Assembly: GCA_020444205.1 (NCBI GenBank)
Contig: JAHLLJ010000003.1
Location: 23,743 to 87,742, forward strand
From: Deltaproteobacteria bacterium
GTDB lineage: Bacteria > Desulfobacterota > Desulfarculia > Desulfarculales > Desulfarculaceae
DNA: 64,000 bases
Direction of reading: 5' to 3'
Of the stretch, positions 17,913-25,899 are shown in pieces (within the stretch, counting starts at the first letter, position 1; every line of letters begins with the position of its first letter). Both the position numbers and the translations under genes were made by a program. Below the pieces are notes generated by a model. The model ran no database searches and had not been told where the DNA came from. It was given only the letters and a program-made list of their open reading frames with translations.

Positions 17913-20128
17913 TGAGTGCCCGCCGCAAGAAATACCTGACCGTGTGGCTGGTGGGGGTCTTGGTTGGCCTGGGCCTGGTGCTCTATGCCTACCAGGGACC
18001 CACCGCCGCCACCCCGGCCGCGCCCAAGCCTTTTGACCCCGTGGCCGCGGCCAAAAAGTGGAAAAAACCGCCGCCGCCTCCCCCGGCCAAAGTGAACCCC
18101 GACGGCACCCCCTGGGTGCCCCTGGACCAAGTGGCCGCTCTCAAGCGGGCCCACCAGGTCCCGCCCTTGGTGGTCAAGGCCTTGGAGGAGAGCCAGCGCC
18201 AGCGCCACCTGCGTCTGGGCGACAAGATGCCCAAGCTGGCGGACATGAAGCACTCCTACCTGGTGCTGGACAGCCCGGTGGTCAACAAAGAGGGCGACAT
18301 GTACGAGGCGGTGCGCTTCATGCACAAAAAGCACGCCGCGGTGCTTCAGGGCCAGTGCTTTACCTGCCACCATGCCAAGCCCGCCACCAAGGACGCCTCG
18401 GAAACCACCCGCTGCGTGGCCTGTCACCAGAGTTCTTTCAACCCTGAGATGCCCGGCCGCCTGGGGCTCAAGGCCGCTTTGCACCGCCAATGCATGGGTT
18501 GCCATGAAAAGCGGGGCCAGGGTCCGGTGGGTTGCACCGACTGCCACGCCAAGAAGGTGCCCGACCACCGCCAGTTGGTGAAGCTGCCGGACAAGCCCGA
18601 CCCCATCACCGTGACCAAGGAGTGCCTGCGCTGCCACCAGGAGCAGGCCGACCAACTCCACAGCGCGGCCCACTGGCAGTGGAAGGGCCCCTCGCCCTTT
18701 ACCGTGGAAGGCGAAAAGCGCATCGACATGGGCAAGGCCACCAACACCATCAACAACTTCTGCGTGGCCCTGCCTTCCAACTGGCCCCGCTGCACCTCCT
18801 GCCACGCGGGCTATGGCTGGAGCAACGCGGAGTTCGACTTCAACGACCAGACCCGCATGGACTGCCTGGTGTGCCATGACACCACCGGCACCTATCGCAA
18901 GGTGCCCATTGCTGCCGGTTGGCCCTTCCTGGAGCTGGACCTCAAGAAGATCGCCCAGAGCGTGGGCCACCCCAGTCGCAAAAACTGCGGCGACTGCCAC
19001 TTCCAAGGCGGCGGCGGCGACGCGGTCAAGCACGGGGACATGAACGGCATCCTCTATTACCCCTCCAAGAACTGCGACGTGCACATGGGGGGCATGGACT
19101 TTGCCTGCCAGGAATGCCACAAGACCCGCAACCACAAGATCAGCGGACGCTCCCTGTCACTGCCCGTGGCCGAGGGTTCGCGCTCCTGTCAGGATTGCCA
19201 CACCGACAAGCCCCACAACGGCAACTCCCTGCTGGATCACCACCTGAACCGCCACGTGGAGCATTTGTTCTGCGTCACCTGCCACAGCCCGGTGTACGCC
19301 AAGTGCCGGGCCACCAAGACCTGGTGGGACTGGTCCAAGGCGGGGCACAAGGAGCGCAAGCCCAAGAAGGATCGCTACGGCATGCCTGACTACGCCTGGA
19401 AAAAGGGCGAGTTTATGTGGAAGGAAAGCATGAAGCCCGCCTATGCCTGGTACAACGGCAAGGTGGAGCGGGTGCTGTTGGGTGACAAGATCGATCCCAA
19501 AAAGGTGGTGAACATCACCAAACCGGTGGGTGGCTTCCGCGACCCGGCCAGCCGTATCTATCCCTTTAAGCTCATGGAGGGCATCCAGGCGGCCGACGCC
19601 AAGAACCACCTGCTGCTGGTGCCCCACCTTTTTGGCCCCGGCGGCTTTTGGGCCACCATAGGAAAGACCAAGGCCCCGGTGCCGGAGGTGGCCATCGATA
19701 AGGCCTGGCACAAGGCCTTTGCCAAGGGCATGGCCGAGGCCATCAAGGTGAACCCGAACAACCAGGGGCTCAAGCCCTACAGCGGCCAGTATGAGTGGGT
19801 CAAGACTCGCATGTACTGGGGCCTGACCCACGAGACCATGCCCGCCAAGGCGGCGTTGGGCTGCGCTCAGTGCCATGAGTCTCTGGCCCAGGAAAAGACC
19901 TGCTGCCGCTGCCACACGGACCAGCGCCACGTGGACTTCAAGAAGCTGGCCCACCGGGGCACGGACTTCGAGTGGATGAAAAAGCAGGGCAGGGATGTGC
20001 AGGATCTGATCGGCAAGACCGACTACCTGAACTTTAAGGCCCTGGGCTACAAGGGCGACCCCATTGTCTACGGCGGCCGCCTGAAGAAGCTGCCCCTGGC
20101 CAGCACCATTGACCGGGAGTGCAAATAG
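17912..20128 (+). CDS. Thirteen-haem c-type cytochrome (c3-like N-terminus plus OTR-like body)
   Basis: A 738-residue membrane-anchored periplasmic cytochrome with an N-terminal hydrophobic helix (YLTVWLVGVLVGLGLVLYAY) and a proline-rich linker. Thirteen CXXCH motifs are visible: CFTCH, CVACH, CMGCH, CTDCH, CLRCH, CTSCH, CLVCH, CGDCH, CQECH, CQDCH, CVTCH, CAQCH and CCRCH. The first four are packed like a class III (c3) tetrahaem domain. The rest (RCTSCHAGYGW, CGDCHFQGGGGDAVKHGD, NITKPVGGFRDPASRIYPF) resembles, from memory, the octahaem tetrathionate-reductase (OTR) family, with one extra haem site. With the upstream HybA/HybB-like pair it would form a quinone-linked respiratory complex. The acceptor (tetrathionate, nitrite, another sulfur compound) is not determined. 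Confidence 0.87.
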   Translation: MSARRKKYLTVWLVGVLVGLGLVLYAYQGPTAATPAAPKPFDPVAAAKKWKKPPPPPPAKVNPDGTPWVPLDQVAALKRAHQVPPLVVKALEESQRQRHLRLGDKMPKLADMKHSYLVLDSPVVNKEGDMYEAVRFMHKKHAAVLQGQCFTCHHAKPATKDASETTRCVACHQSSFNPEMPGRLGLKAALHRQCMGCHEKRGQGPVGCTDCHAKKVPDHRQLVKLPDKPDPITVTKECLRCHQEQADQLHSAAHWQWKGPSPFTVEGEKRIDMGKATNTINNFCVALPSNWPRCTSCHAGYGWSNAEFDFNDQTRMDCLVCHDTTGTYRKVPIAAGWPFLELDLKKIAQSVGHPSRKNCGDCHFQGGGGDAVKHGDMNGILYYPSKNCDVHMGGMDFACQECHKTRNHKISGRSLSLPVAEGSRSCQDCHTDKPHNGNSLLDHHLNRHVEHLFCVTCHSPVYAKCRATKTWWDWSKAGHKERKPKKDRYGMPDYAWKKGEFMWKESMKPAYAWYNGKVERVLLGDKIDPKKVVNITKPVGGFRDPASRIYPFKLMEGIQAADAKNHLLLVPHLFGPGGFWATIGKTKAPVPEVAIDKAWHKAFAKGMAEAIKVNPNNQGLKPYSGQYEWVKTRMYWGLTHETMPAKAALGCAQCHESLAQEKTCCRCHTDQRHVDFKKLAHRGTDFEWMKKQGRDVQDLIGKTDYLNFKALGYKGDPIVYGGRLKKLPLASTIDRECK

Positions 20129-20155
20129 CACGTCCCTAAGATATAGACCCTGATC

Positions 20156-20192
20156 ACGGGGCTTCCGCGCGGGTGCGGGAGCCCCGTTTTTT
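20156..20192 (+). terminator. Rho-independent terminator of the cytochrome operon
   Basis: A GC-rich stem (ACGGGGCTTCCGC with GCGGGAGCCCCGT) followed by TTTTT, 28 bases after the cytochrome stop. Confidence 0.88.
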
Positions 20193-20307
20193 AGCTTAAT
20201 CAAGTTGTGACAAATTTAATTAAAAATATGACTAACAAAAAGGTATATAATCTAGCCTTGCCGCAACGCTCCGCGCCGGGTTTTGAAGACATCAGGAGGA
20301 AAGCCAC

Positions 20308-21627
20308 ATGCTAAAAGGCCTGTTCAGTGGGCCCCAGCCCCGGTTCTATTATGGATGGGTCATCGTTGGGGTTTGTTTTTTAAACCTGTCCGTCGCCTTT
20401 GGCATCTGGTACTCCTTTTCGGTATTTTTCCTGGCCCTGATGAGAGATTTCGGGTGGGGCCGGGCCACGGCCTCTTCCATTTTTTCGGTTTTCATAATTT
20501 GTAGCGCCCTCACCGGTCCCCTGGCCGGCCGCCTGTTGGACCGTTTCGGCCCCCGCCTGGTAATGCCCATGGGCGCGGCGCTGTTGTCCCTGGCCCTGTT
20601 TTTGGTCAGCTTCACTCAGAGCCTGTGGTTTTTCCGGCTTACTTACGGGGTCCTGGCTGGAGCAGGGGTGAGCCTCATGGGATTCACCACCAACTCGGCG
20701 ATTCTTTCGCGCTGGTTCGAGCGCCGCCGGGGCACGGCGGTCGGCATCGCCATCGCCGGGGTGGGTATGGGCATGACCATTTTTACCCCGCTGGCCGAGC
20801 GCTGGATCGCTGCCTTCGGCTGGCGCGGGGCCTATCTGTACCTTGCCGCCCTGGTAGCCGGCTTGATAATACCCCTGAACCTGTTCCTGGCCCGGCCAAA
20901 CCCCAATTCCATGGGGCTGGAGATGGAAAACGGCGCGAATGGCGGCGGAGGTAAACGTAAGTCATCCCGCTGGGAGATAAAGATCTTGAACCATGAATGG
21001 GCCGAGCGGCCATGGACTCTGGCCCAGGCGGTGAGAACCAGACCCTTTTGGCTGCTTATGGGTGCCTATTGCTTCAGTTCTATGTGCTACCAATCGGCGC
21101 TCATCCACGCGGCCTCGGCCATGGTGGATGCCGGATACACTCTGCATATCGCTGCGGTGTACCTGGGCATGGTTGGCATCCTCAGCTCGGGGGGAAAGGT
21201 GCTCTTCGGCTTTCTTTCCGACCGCCTGGGGAGGGAACTGGCCACTTTTTTAACCGTGTGCATTTGCACCTTGGGGCTATTGGCCCTGATGTTCATCACC
21301 CCGCAATACACATTCTTGGCTCTGGGCTTCATGGTTCTTTTCGGTATCGGTTATGGAGGGTCCACTCCGATATACCCCGCCACAGCGGCCGACCTGTTCA
21401 TGGGCGGCTCCTTTGGGCTCATCTTCGCGGTAATTTTTTTGGGCACTGGCGTGGGCGGCTCCATAGGCCCTTACCTTGCCGGCCTGCTGCGCGATGTCAC
21501 CGGAAACTACCTGCTCAGCTTCTGCCTTTGCATCGCCTCCTTGTGGACCTCTTGCCTGCTCTTGTGGAAGTCAGGGCCCGGCAAGGTGCGCCGCATGATG
21601 CGCATCCAGGAAAATACACCTAATTAG
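20308..21627 (+). CDS. MFS carrier, monocarboxylate/OFA-like
   Basis: A 439-residue major facilitator with twelve predicted helices. The start PRFYYGWVIVGVCFLNLSVA and the inter-helix loop GRLLDRFGPRLVMPMGA are typical of the monocarboxylate/oxalate-formate group; the second half has GFLSDRLGRELATF. It probably imports or exchanges a small organic acid; the substrate is unknown. A good ribosome site (AGGAGGAAAGCCAC) precedes the ATG. A TATAAT -10 hexamer at 20246-20251 lies upstream, though with a poor -35, and TTGTGACAAATTTAATTA just before it could be a CRP/FNR-like half site. It appears monocistronic. Confidence 0.88.
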   Translation: MLKGLFSGPQPRFYYGWVIVGVCFLNLSVAFGIWYSFSVFFLALMRDFGWGRATASSIFSVFIICSALTGPLAGRLLDRFGPRLVMPMGAALLSLALFLVSFTQSLWFFRLTYGVLAGAGVSLMGFTTNSAILSRWFERRRGTAVGIAIAGVGMGMTIFTPLAERWIAAFGWRGAYLYLAALVAGLIIPLNLFLARPNPNSMGLEMENGANGGGGKRKSSRWEIKILNHEWAERPWTLAQAVRTRPFWLLMGAYCFSSMCYQSALIHAASAMVDAGYTLHIAAVYLGMVGILSSGGKVLFGFLSDRLGRELATFLTVCICTLGLLALMFITPQYTFLALGFMVLFGIGYGGSTPIYPATAADLFMGGSFGLIFAVIFLGTGVGGSIGPYLAGLLRDVTGNYLLSFCLCIASLWTSCLLLWKSGPGKVRRMMRIQENTPN

Positions 21628-21732
21628 CAGCCGATATTCTTTTTTCTTTCCCTGGCGGTTCGTCCAACGGCAATTCATACTGTGTTTATAGGACAAGACG
21701 GGCTGTCCCCAGCGGTGCTTTTTAGCGGCAGT

Positions 21733-21746
21733 AGACAAAATTGTCT
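21733..21746. promoter_or_regulatory. Candidate operator abutting the plus-operon promoter
   Basis: AGACAA-AA-TTGTCT is a perfect inverted repeat ending one base before the -35 hexamer. The position suits an activator or repressor site. The operon's own GntR/FCD regulator (32019-32657) is one candidate ligand. Confidence 0.5.
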
Positions 21747-21747
21747 C

Positions 21748-21776
21748 TTGACGTACATACTCCTTACATACACAAT
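21748..21776 (+). promoter_or_regulatory. Sigma-70-type promoter of the CyuA/TAXI/UbiD operon
   Basis: TTGACG (21748-21753), 17-base spacer, CACAAT (21771-21776). The spacer contains two direct ACATAC words. Confidence 0.5.
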
Positions 21777-21950
21777 AAATAAAAACGATATCCCGGTGAC
21801 CGCCCGTTGGGCATTTTTAGGAGTTTTATCGGGATGGGGGGCCCGGAGACACAGCCGGAGCCATGGGCGCCGGAGTTGCGGCCGTGGTGAATAAACAATG
21901 CTGATTGCTGAACGCTCGGCCTATTCTCCCCCGGGCGAGGAGTCATTAAG

Positions 21951-23264
21951 TTGCCGTTTACCGTAAAAGAAATATTGAAAATGGAGGTCGCGCCGGCCCT
22001 GGGCTGCACCGAGCCGGTAGCCATCGCCCTGGCCGCCGCCGCCGCCTCATCTTTATTGCCCCAGCGCGGCTTCGACCGCCTGGAGCTCTGGGTGGACCCC
22101 AACATCTATAAAAACGGCATCGCCGTATCAATCCCCGGCACCGGCGGCCTATCCGGGCTGGATATGGCCGCGGCCCTGGGCGCCCTGGGCGGCGACCCCG
22201 CCCTGTCCATGGAAGTTCTGGAGCCCATCAACGACGAGGCGGTTTCCCTGGCCAAAGAGGCTTTGGCCGAGGGCAAGGTCAAGGTGAACCTGAGGGCCGA
22301 GACCGGCCTTTACATCAAGGTAGTGATCACCTCCGGAGAAGATCAGGCCGAGGCGCTCATCAGCGAGTTGCACGACAACTTGGTCTACCTGGCTTTCAAC
22401 GGCGAGGAAATCAAAGACCATCCCCTGCTTGGCGACAAAGAAGGTGGATCGGCCAACCAGCTCTCGGAGATGGAAAGCTGGTTCAAGGAGCTTCCCCTGT
22501 CCAAGCTGCTGGAGATGATTGACGACTTTGACCAGGAGGACATGGACTTCCTGGAGCAAAGCGTCAAGGTCAACCTCAAGCTGGCCGAGTACGGCCTCAA
22601 GCACGGCTCGGGCCTGGGCATAGGCCGGGCCCTGGAGCGGCTGGTGCGCCAGGGGCTGATCAAAAAGGACATGATCCTGTCAGCCAAAATGTTGGCTTCG
22701 GCCGCGGCCGATGCCCGCATGGCCGGGGTAAAGCTTCCGGCCATGGCCTCGGCGGGCAGCGGCAACCACGGGCTCACCGCGGTGCTGCCCATCTGGGCCC
22801 TGCGCGACTACCTGGAGGTGGACGACCAAGAGGTGCTCAAGGCCATAGGCCTCAGCCACCTGGTCACCGGTTATGTAAAGGCCCACACCGGCCGGCTTTC
22901 AGCGGTGTGCGGCTGTTCCATCGCCGCCGGGGCCGGAGCGGCGGCTGGAGTCACCTACCTGTTGGGCGGCAGCTTGCACTACATCGCCGGGGCCATCGTA
23001 AACCTCACCTCGGATCTGGCCGGAGTCATCTGCGACGGGGCCAAGGCCAGCTGCGCGCTGAAGCTCTCCACCGCCGCGGGCACCGCGGTGCAGGCGGCCC
23101 TGTTCGCCCTGCAGGGAGTGAGCGTGCAGCCTACCGACGGCATTGTGGGCGGTACCCTGGAACAGACCACTAAAAACGTGGGCATCCTGAGCACCGAGGG
23201 CATGGTGGAGACCGATCGCACCATTTTGAAGATCATGCTGGAAAAGCATTTTGCCGAATACTGA
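21951..23264 (+). CDS. CyuA/UPF0597-family L-cysteine desulfidase-like protein
   Basis: A 437-residue member of the serine-dehydratase-alpha/UPF0597 family. These oxygen-sensitive [4Fe-4S] enzymes eliminate H2S or water from cysteine or serine to give pyruvate and ammonia. Cluster-type cysteines are kept: Cys19 in PALGCTEPVA, CGCSIAAGAGAAAG and ICDGAKASCALK near the C-terminus. The TTG start is chosen because AGGAG precedes it and the conserved N-terminus (VKEILKMEVAPALGCTEP) follows immediately. It opens an operon that also has an ATC-hydrolase-like protein, so a sulfur amino-acid or thiazoline route is plausible. An alternative is action on another beta-substituted amino acid. Confidence 0.85.
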   Translation: MPFTVKEILKMEVAPALGCTEPVAIALAAAAASSLLPQRGFDRLELWVDPNIYKNGIAVSIPGTGGLSGLDMAAALGALGGDPALSMEVLEPINDEAVSLAKEALAEGKVKVNLRAETGLYIKVVITSGEDQAEALISELHDNLVYLAFNGEEIKDHPLLGDKEGGSANQLSEMESWFKELPLSKLLEMIDDFDQEDMDFLEQSVKVNLKLAEYGLKHGSGLGIGRALERLVRQGLIKKDMILSAKMLASAAADARMAGVKLPAMASAGSGNHGLTAVLPIWALRDYLEVDDQEVLKAIGLSHLVTGYVKAHTGRLSAVCGCSIAAGAGAAAGVTYLLGGSLHYIAGAIVNLTSDLAGVICDGAKASCALKLSTAAGTAVQAALFALQGVSVQPTDGIVGGTLEQTTKNVGILSTEGMVETDRTILKIMLEKHFAEY

Positions 23265-23374
23265 TCAAGGATAAAAAGCGGCGCCTTGCTGGGCCCTCTG
23301 TGCCCGCCGGTTATAGCCGCTGCGTGCTGGGCCCTTGGGGGCCAAAGATATAGCAATCGTTTGAGGAGGCTGAG

Positions 23375-24268
23375 ATGACCGAGAAATTTGACGAACTACA
23401 TTCTTCCGGCAGCGCGGACACCGTGCGTTGGCTTTATGGCGAATACACCAGGCAGGACCTCATGGAGATGGACCCCACCTGCCTCAGGGCCCTGTTCCGT
23501 GAGCGGGTGCACCATACCATAGAGGTGGAGATCTACCCCATCTTGGTGGGAGACAAAGAGGCCACCCCCATCTTCGGCACCCAGGCCCAGATCTGCTGGG
23601 AGGTGCTCACCGAGCGCGGCTTCCCCATGGATGATCCCGACATGCAGTGGGGCAAAAAGTACCTTGACCTGGCCGCCAAGATTAGGGCCGGGGAAAAGGT
23701 GACCATCGACGAGCCGTTGCCCGAGAAGTTCAACAGCGACGAAATGGCCGTGGTCAACAAGCTTATCTGGGACCGCCACTCCATCCGCGACTGGGTGGCC
23801 GACAAGCCGGTGCCTGAGGAGATGCTCGAGCAGATCATGGAGGCCGGTCGCGCCGCCCCCAACGGCTGCAACCTCAACGTGGTGCGCTTCGCGGTGATCA
23901 AGAAGCCCGAAGAGATGAAGATGGTGTGGAGCGACATTCCCACTCCGGCCGACCGCTGCACCCTCATCGTGATCTGCTATGACAAGGCCATCTACGAGAC
24001 CGTGGGTCACGACCGCCTGGTGCCTCACAACATGATGCTCGACTGCGCCGCGGCCGGCGACCACATGTGCCTGATGGCCCATGCCCTGGGCCTGGGCGCG
24101 GTGTGGCTCACCTGCACCGACAAGACCGCTGCCCGCTTCAAGAAAAAGTATGGCCTGCCCGAGAACATCGAGCCGGCCCTGCACCTGGCCATCGGCTGGC
24201 CCTCCATCGCCTCCATCAAGTCCCTGCGCATGCCGCTCAAGGACATGATGCTCACCAAGGGCAACTAA
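23375..24268 (+). CDS. Nitroreductase-family flavoprotein with N-terminal extension
   Basis: A 297-residue protein. The C-terminal two-thirds (from about residue 125) is a nitroreductase/FMN fold: DRHSIRDWVADKPVPEEMLE, the NGCNLNVVRF segment where many relatives have PS-N-QPW, and a late ALGLGAVWLTC motif. The first 120 residues are unlike a standard nitroreductase and may be a partner-binding or substrate-specific region. Such proteins use FMN and often NAD(P)H to reduce nitro groups, quinones or enones, or to desaturate substrates. It follows the desulfidase-like gene by 110 bases with a strong GAGGAGG site and precedes the ATC-hydrolase-like gene by 24. Substrate unknown. Confidence 0.78.
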   Translation: MTEKFDELHSSGSADTVRWLYGEYTRQDLMEMDPTCLRALFRERVHHTIEVEIYPILVGDKEATPIFGTQAQICWEVLTERGFPMDDPDMQWGKKYLDLAAKIRAGEKVTIDEPLPEKFNSDEMAVVNKLIWDRHSIRDWVADKPVPEEMLEQIMEAGRAAPNGCNLNVVRFAVIKKPEEMKMVWSDIPTPADRCTLIVICYDKAIYETVGHDRLVPHNMMLDCAAAGDHMCLMAHALGLGAVWLTCTDKTAARFKKKYGLPENIEPALHLAIGWPSIASIKSLRMPLKDMMLTKGN

Positions 24269-24292
24269 GGCCGCACAGGCGAGAGGAAGCAA

Positions 24293-24766
24293 ATGGCTCA
24301 GGACATTAACCAGGTGAATCTTTTGACCCGCCGTGAGATCGAGGCCCGCACCGCCGGGCCCCTGATCGAGCAGTTTATTGAGGCCATGGGCAAGGACAAG
24401 GCCTTGGCCGAGGTGGACAAGGTGGTGCAGCGCCTGGCCGGGGAGGCCGGGGCCCAGATGGCCCAAACCCTGGGCGGCAACACCATGGAGCATTTCCACA
24501 AGGCTCCGGACATGTGGAAACAGGGTGGGGCCCTGGAGATCGAGCTTGAGGAGATGGACAAGGACAAGCTGGTTTTCAAGGTCACCCGATGCCGCTACGC
24601 CGAAATGTATCGCGAATTAGGCTATGAGGAGCTCGGACAGGTCCTTTCCTGCGGAAGGGACGCGGCCTTTGCCCAGGGGTTCAATCCCGGCATCCGCATG
24701 ACCCGCACCCAAACCATCATGTCCGGCGGGAGCCATTGCGATTTCAAATTTGAGTTAGTGAGATAG
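24293..24766 (+). CDS. L-2-amino-thiazoline-4-carboxylic acid hydrolase-like protein
   Basis: A 157-residue small protein resembling the ATC hydrolase family, judged by the C-terminal signature CRYAEMYRELGYEELG, LSCGRDAAFAQGFNPGIRM and RTQTIMSGGSHCDFKF. The characterised relative in Pseudomonas opens the thiazoline ring of ATC to S- or N-carbamoyl-cysteine on the way to cysteine. Here it sits two genes after a cysteine desulfidase-like protein and just ahead of a TRAP importer. Many homologues in anaerobes are uncharacterised, so hydrolysis of another cyclic C-N bond is equally possible. Confidence 0.75.
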   Translation: MAQDINQVNLLTRREIEARTAGPLIEQFIEAMGKDKALAEVDKVVQRLAGEAGAQMAQTLGGNTMEHFHKAPDMWKQGGALEIELEEMDKDKLVFKVTRCRYAEMYRELGYEELGQVLSCGRDAAFAQGFNPGIRMTRTQTIMSGGSHCDFKFELVR

Positions 24767-24828
24767 TAAAGGGTAAGCATCAGGAGAAGACTCACTGGTT
24801 GAACCAAATAAGCGGAAAGGTAGGAAGC

Positions 24829-25827
24829 ATGCGAAAACCTAAGTCCAAACTAATCGGGATCATCGCTATCGCGGTGTTGTGTCTGGCTCTGAGCGGCCAG
24901 GCCATGGCCGCCGACTCCGGCCCCCAGAAACTGTCCTTTGCCACCTTCAAGAGCGGCAGCGGCTGGTACATCATGGCCCAGACCATGGGCAAGATCATGC
25001 TGGGAGCCCTGCCCAAGGGAACCACGGTTGACGTGCTGCCTTACAGCGGCGGCGTGGGCAACCCCATGCTGCTGGCCAAGGGCAAGGCCAATATCGCCCT
25101 TGGCTTCCCGGTGGAGACCGGCCAGGCCATCAAGGGTGAGTCGCCCTACAAGACCAAGGCGCCTGGGATTAAGATGCTGGTGGGCAACCTGGATACCTAT
25201 TGGTACCTGTTCTCCGTGCGCGGCGACGTGCCGGTAACCAGCTTCGAGGAACTCAAGGCCAAAAAGTTCCCCCTGCGCCTGGTGCTGCTGCCCAAGGGCT
25301 CCAGCGGCGAGTGGGCCACCAAGACGGTGCTGGGGGCCTATGGCATCACTTATGAGGACATCGAGTCCTGGGGCGGCAAGGTCACCTTTGTTTCCTTCCC
25401 CACCGCCGTGGAGATGATGAAGGACGGCCAGGCCGACGCCTTTGCCCACGTGTCCACCCCGGGTCACCCCTCCTGGACCCAACTTGCCACCCTTACCAAG
25501 ATCCGCTTTTTGCCCATGGGCGCCAAAGTGGGCGCCAAGCTGGTGGGCAAGTACGGCTACCGTATGAGCACCCTGCCCAAGGGCGCCTTCCGGGGCGTGG
25601 AAAAGCCGGTGCAGGTGCTGGGCTTCGCCACCCTGCTCATGGCCACCGACAAGATGCCTGAAGACATCGCCTACAAGATCACCAAGGCCGTCTGCGAAAA
25701 CCGCGACGAGCTGGTGGCCACCTACAAGGGCGCCGGCGCTTTCCGGCCCCAGAACGCTCCCGACGTGCCCCTGCCCCTGCACCCCGGAGCCAAGAAGTAC
25801 TACAAGGAAGTCGGCTACATCAAGTAG
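24829..25827 (+). CDS. TAXI-family TRAP transporter solute-binding protein
   Basis: A 332-residue periplasmic binding protein. The signal peptide (LIGIIAIAVLCLALSGQAMA) is cut near Ala29. Mature TAXI features include FKSGSGWYIMAQTMGKIMLG, PYSGGVGNPMLLAKGKANIA and the family ending LHPGAKKYYKEVGYIK. TAXI proteins deliver carboxylates or other small acids to a fused DctQM permease, which is the next gene. ATG 24829 with GGTAGGAAGC upstream is preferred to the TTG ten codons earlier. A strong stem-loop follows the stop. Confidence 0.92.
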   Translation: MRKPKSKLIGIIAIAVLCLALSGQAMAADSGPQKLSFATFKSGSGWYIMAQTMGKIMLGALPKGTTVDVLPYSGGVGNPMLLAKGKANIALGFPVETGQAIKGESPYKTKAPGIKMLVGNLDTYWYLFSVRGDVPVTSFEELKAKKFPLRLVLLPKGSSGEWATKTVLGAYGITYEDIESWGGKVTFVSFPTAVEMMKDGQADAFAHVSTPGHPSWTQLATLTKIRFLPMGAKVGAKLVGKYGYRMSTLPKGAFRGVEKPVQVLGFATLLMATDKMPEDIAYKITKAVCENRDELVATYKGAGAFRPQNAPDVPLPLHPGAKKYYKEVGYIK

Positions 25828-25848
25828 AGGATGACCTGCACGGGTGAA

Positions 25849-25875
25849 GGCCCCCGGTCCCTTGGACCGGGGGCC
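25849..25875 (+). other. Intercistronic stem-loop between TAXI binding protein and permease genes
   Basis: GGCCCCCGGTCC pairs perfectly with GGACCGGGGGCC around CTT. No T run follows, so it is unlikely to terminate fully. In transporter operons such structures protect the binding-protein mRNA so that it accumulates above the permease. Confidence 0.75.
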
Positions 25876-25899
25876 GCGCCCTACCAAGGATCACGCGGT

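Larger units (their letters stand above)
21628..21950 (+). other. 323-base leader region of the long plus-strand operon
   Basis: It holds the palindrome at 21733-21746, the promoter at 21748-21776 and then about 170 bases of leader. The leader has a possible stem ATCCCG (21790-21795) with CGGGAT (21830-21835) enclosing GCCC-GTT-GGGC (21802-21812) followed by ATTTTT, which could act as a small attenuator. No gene and no known riboswitch was recognised. Confidence 0.45.

Noticed and set aside
17909-19135. A 408-codon open frame on the minus strand inside the cytochrome gene
   Set aside because: It is the antisense shadow of the CXXCH-rich gene; composition (Gly/His/Val-rich without domains) reflects GC-rich third positions.
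21752-21770. Possible second AcrR-type box (ACATAC words upstream of the CyuA operon)
   Set aside because: The two ACATAC words are direct repeats, not inverted, so they do not form the operator symmetry seen at 729-746.
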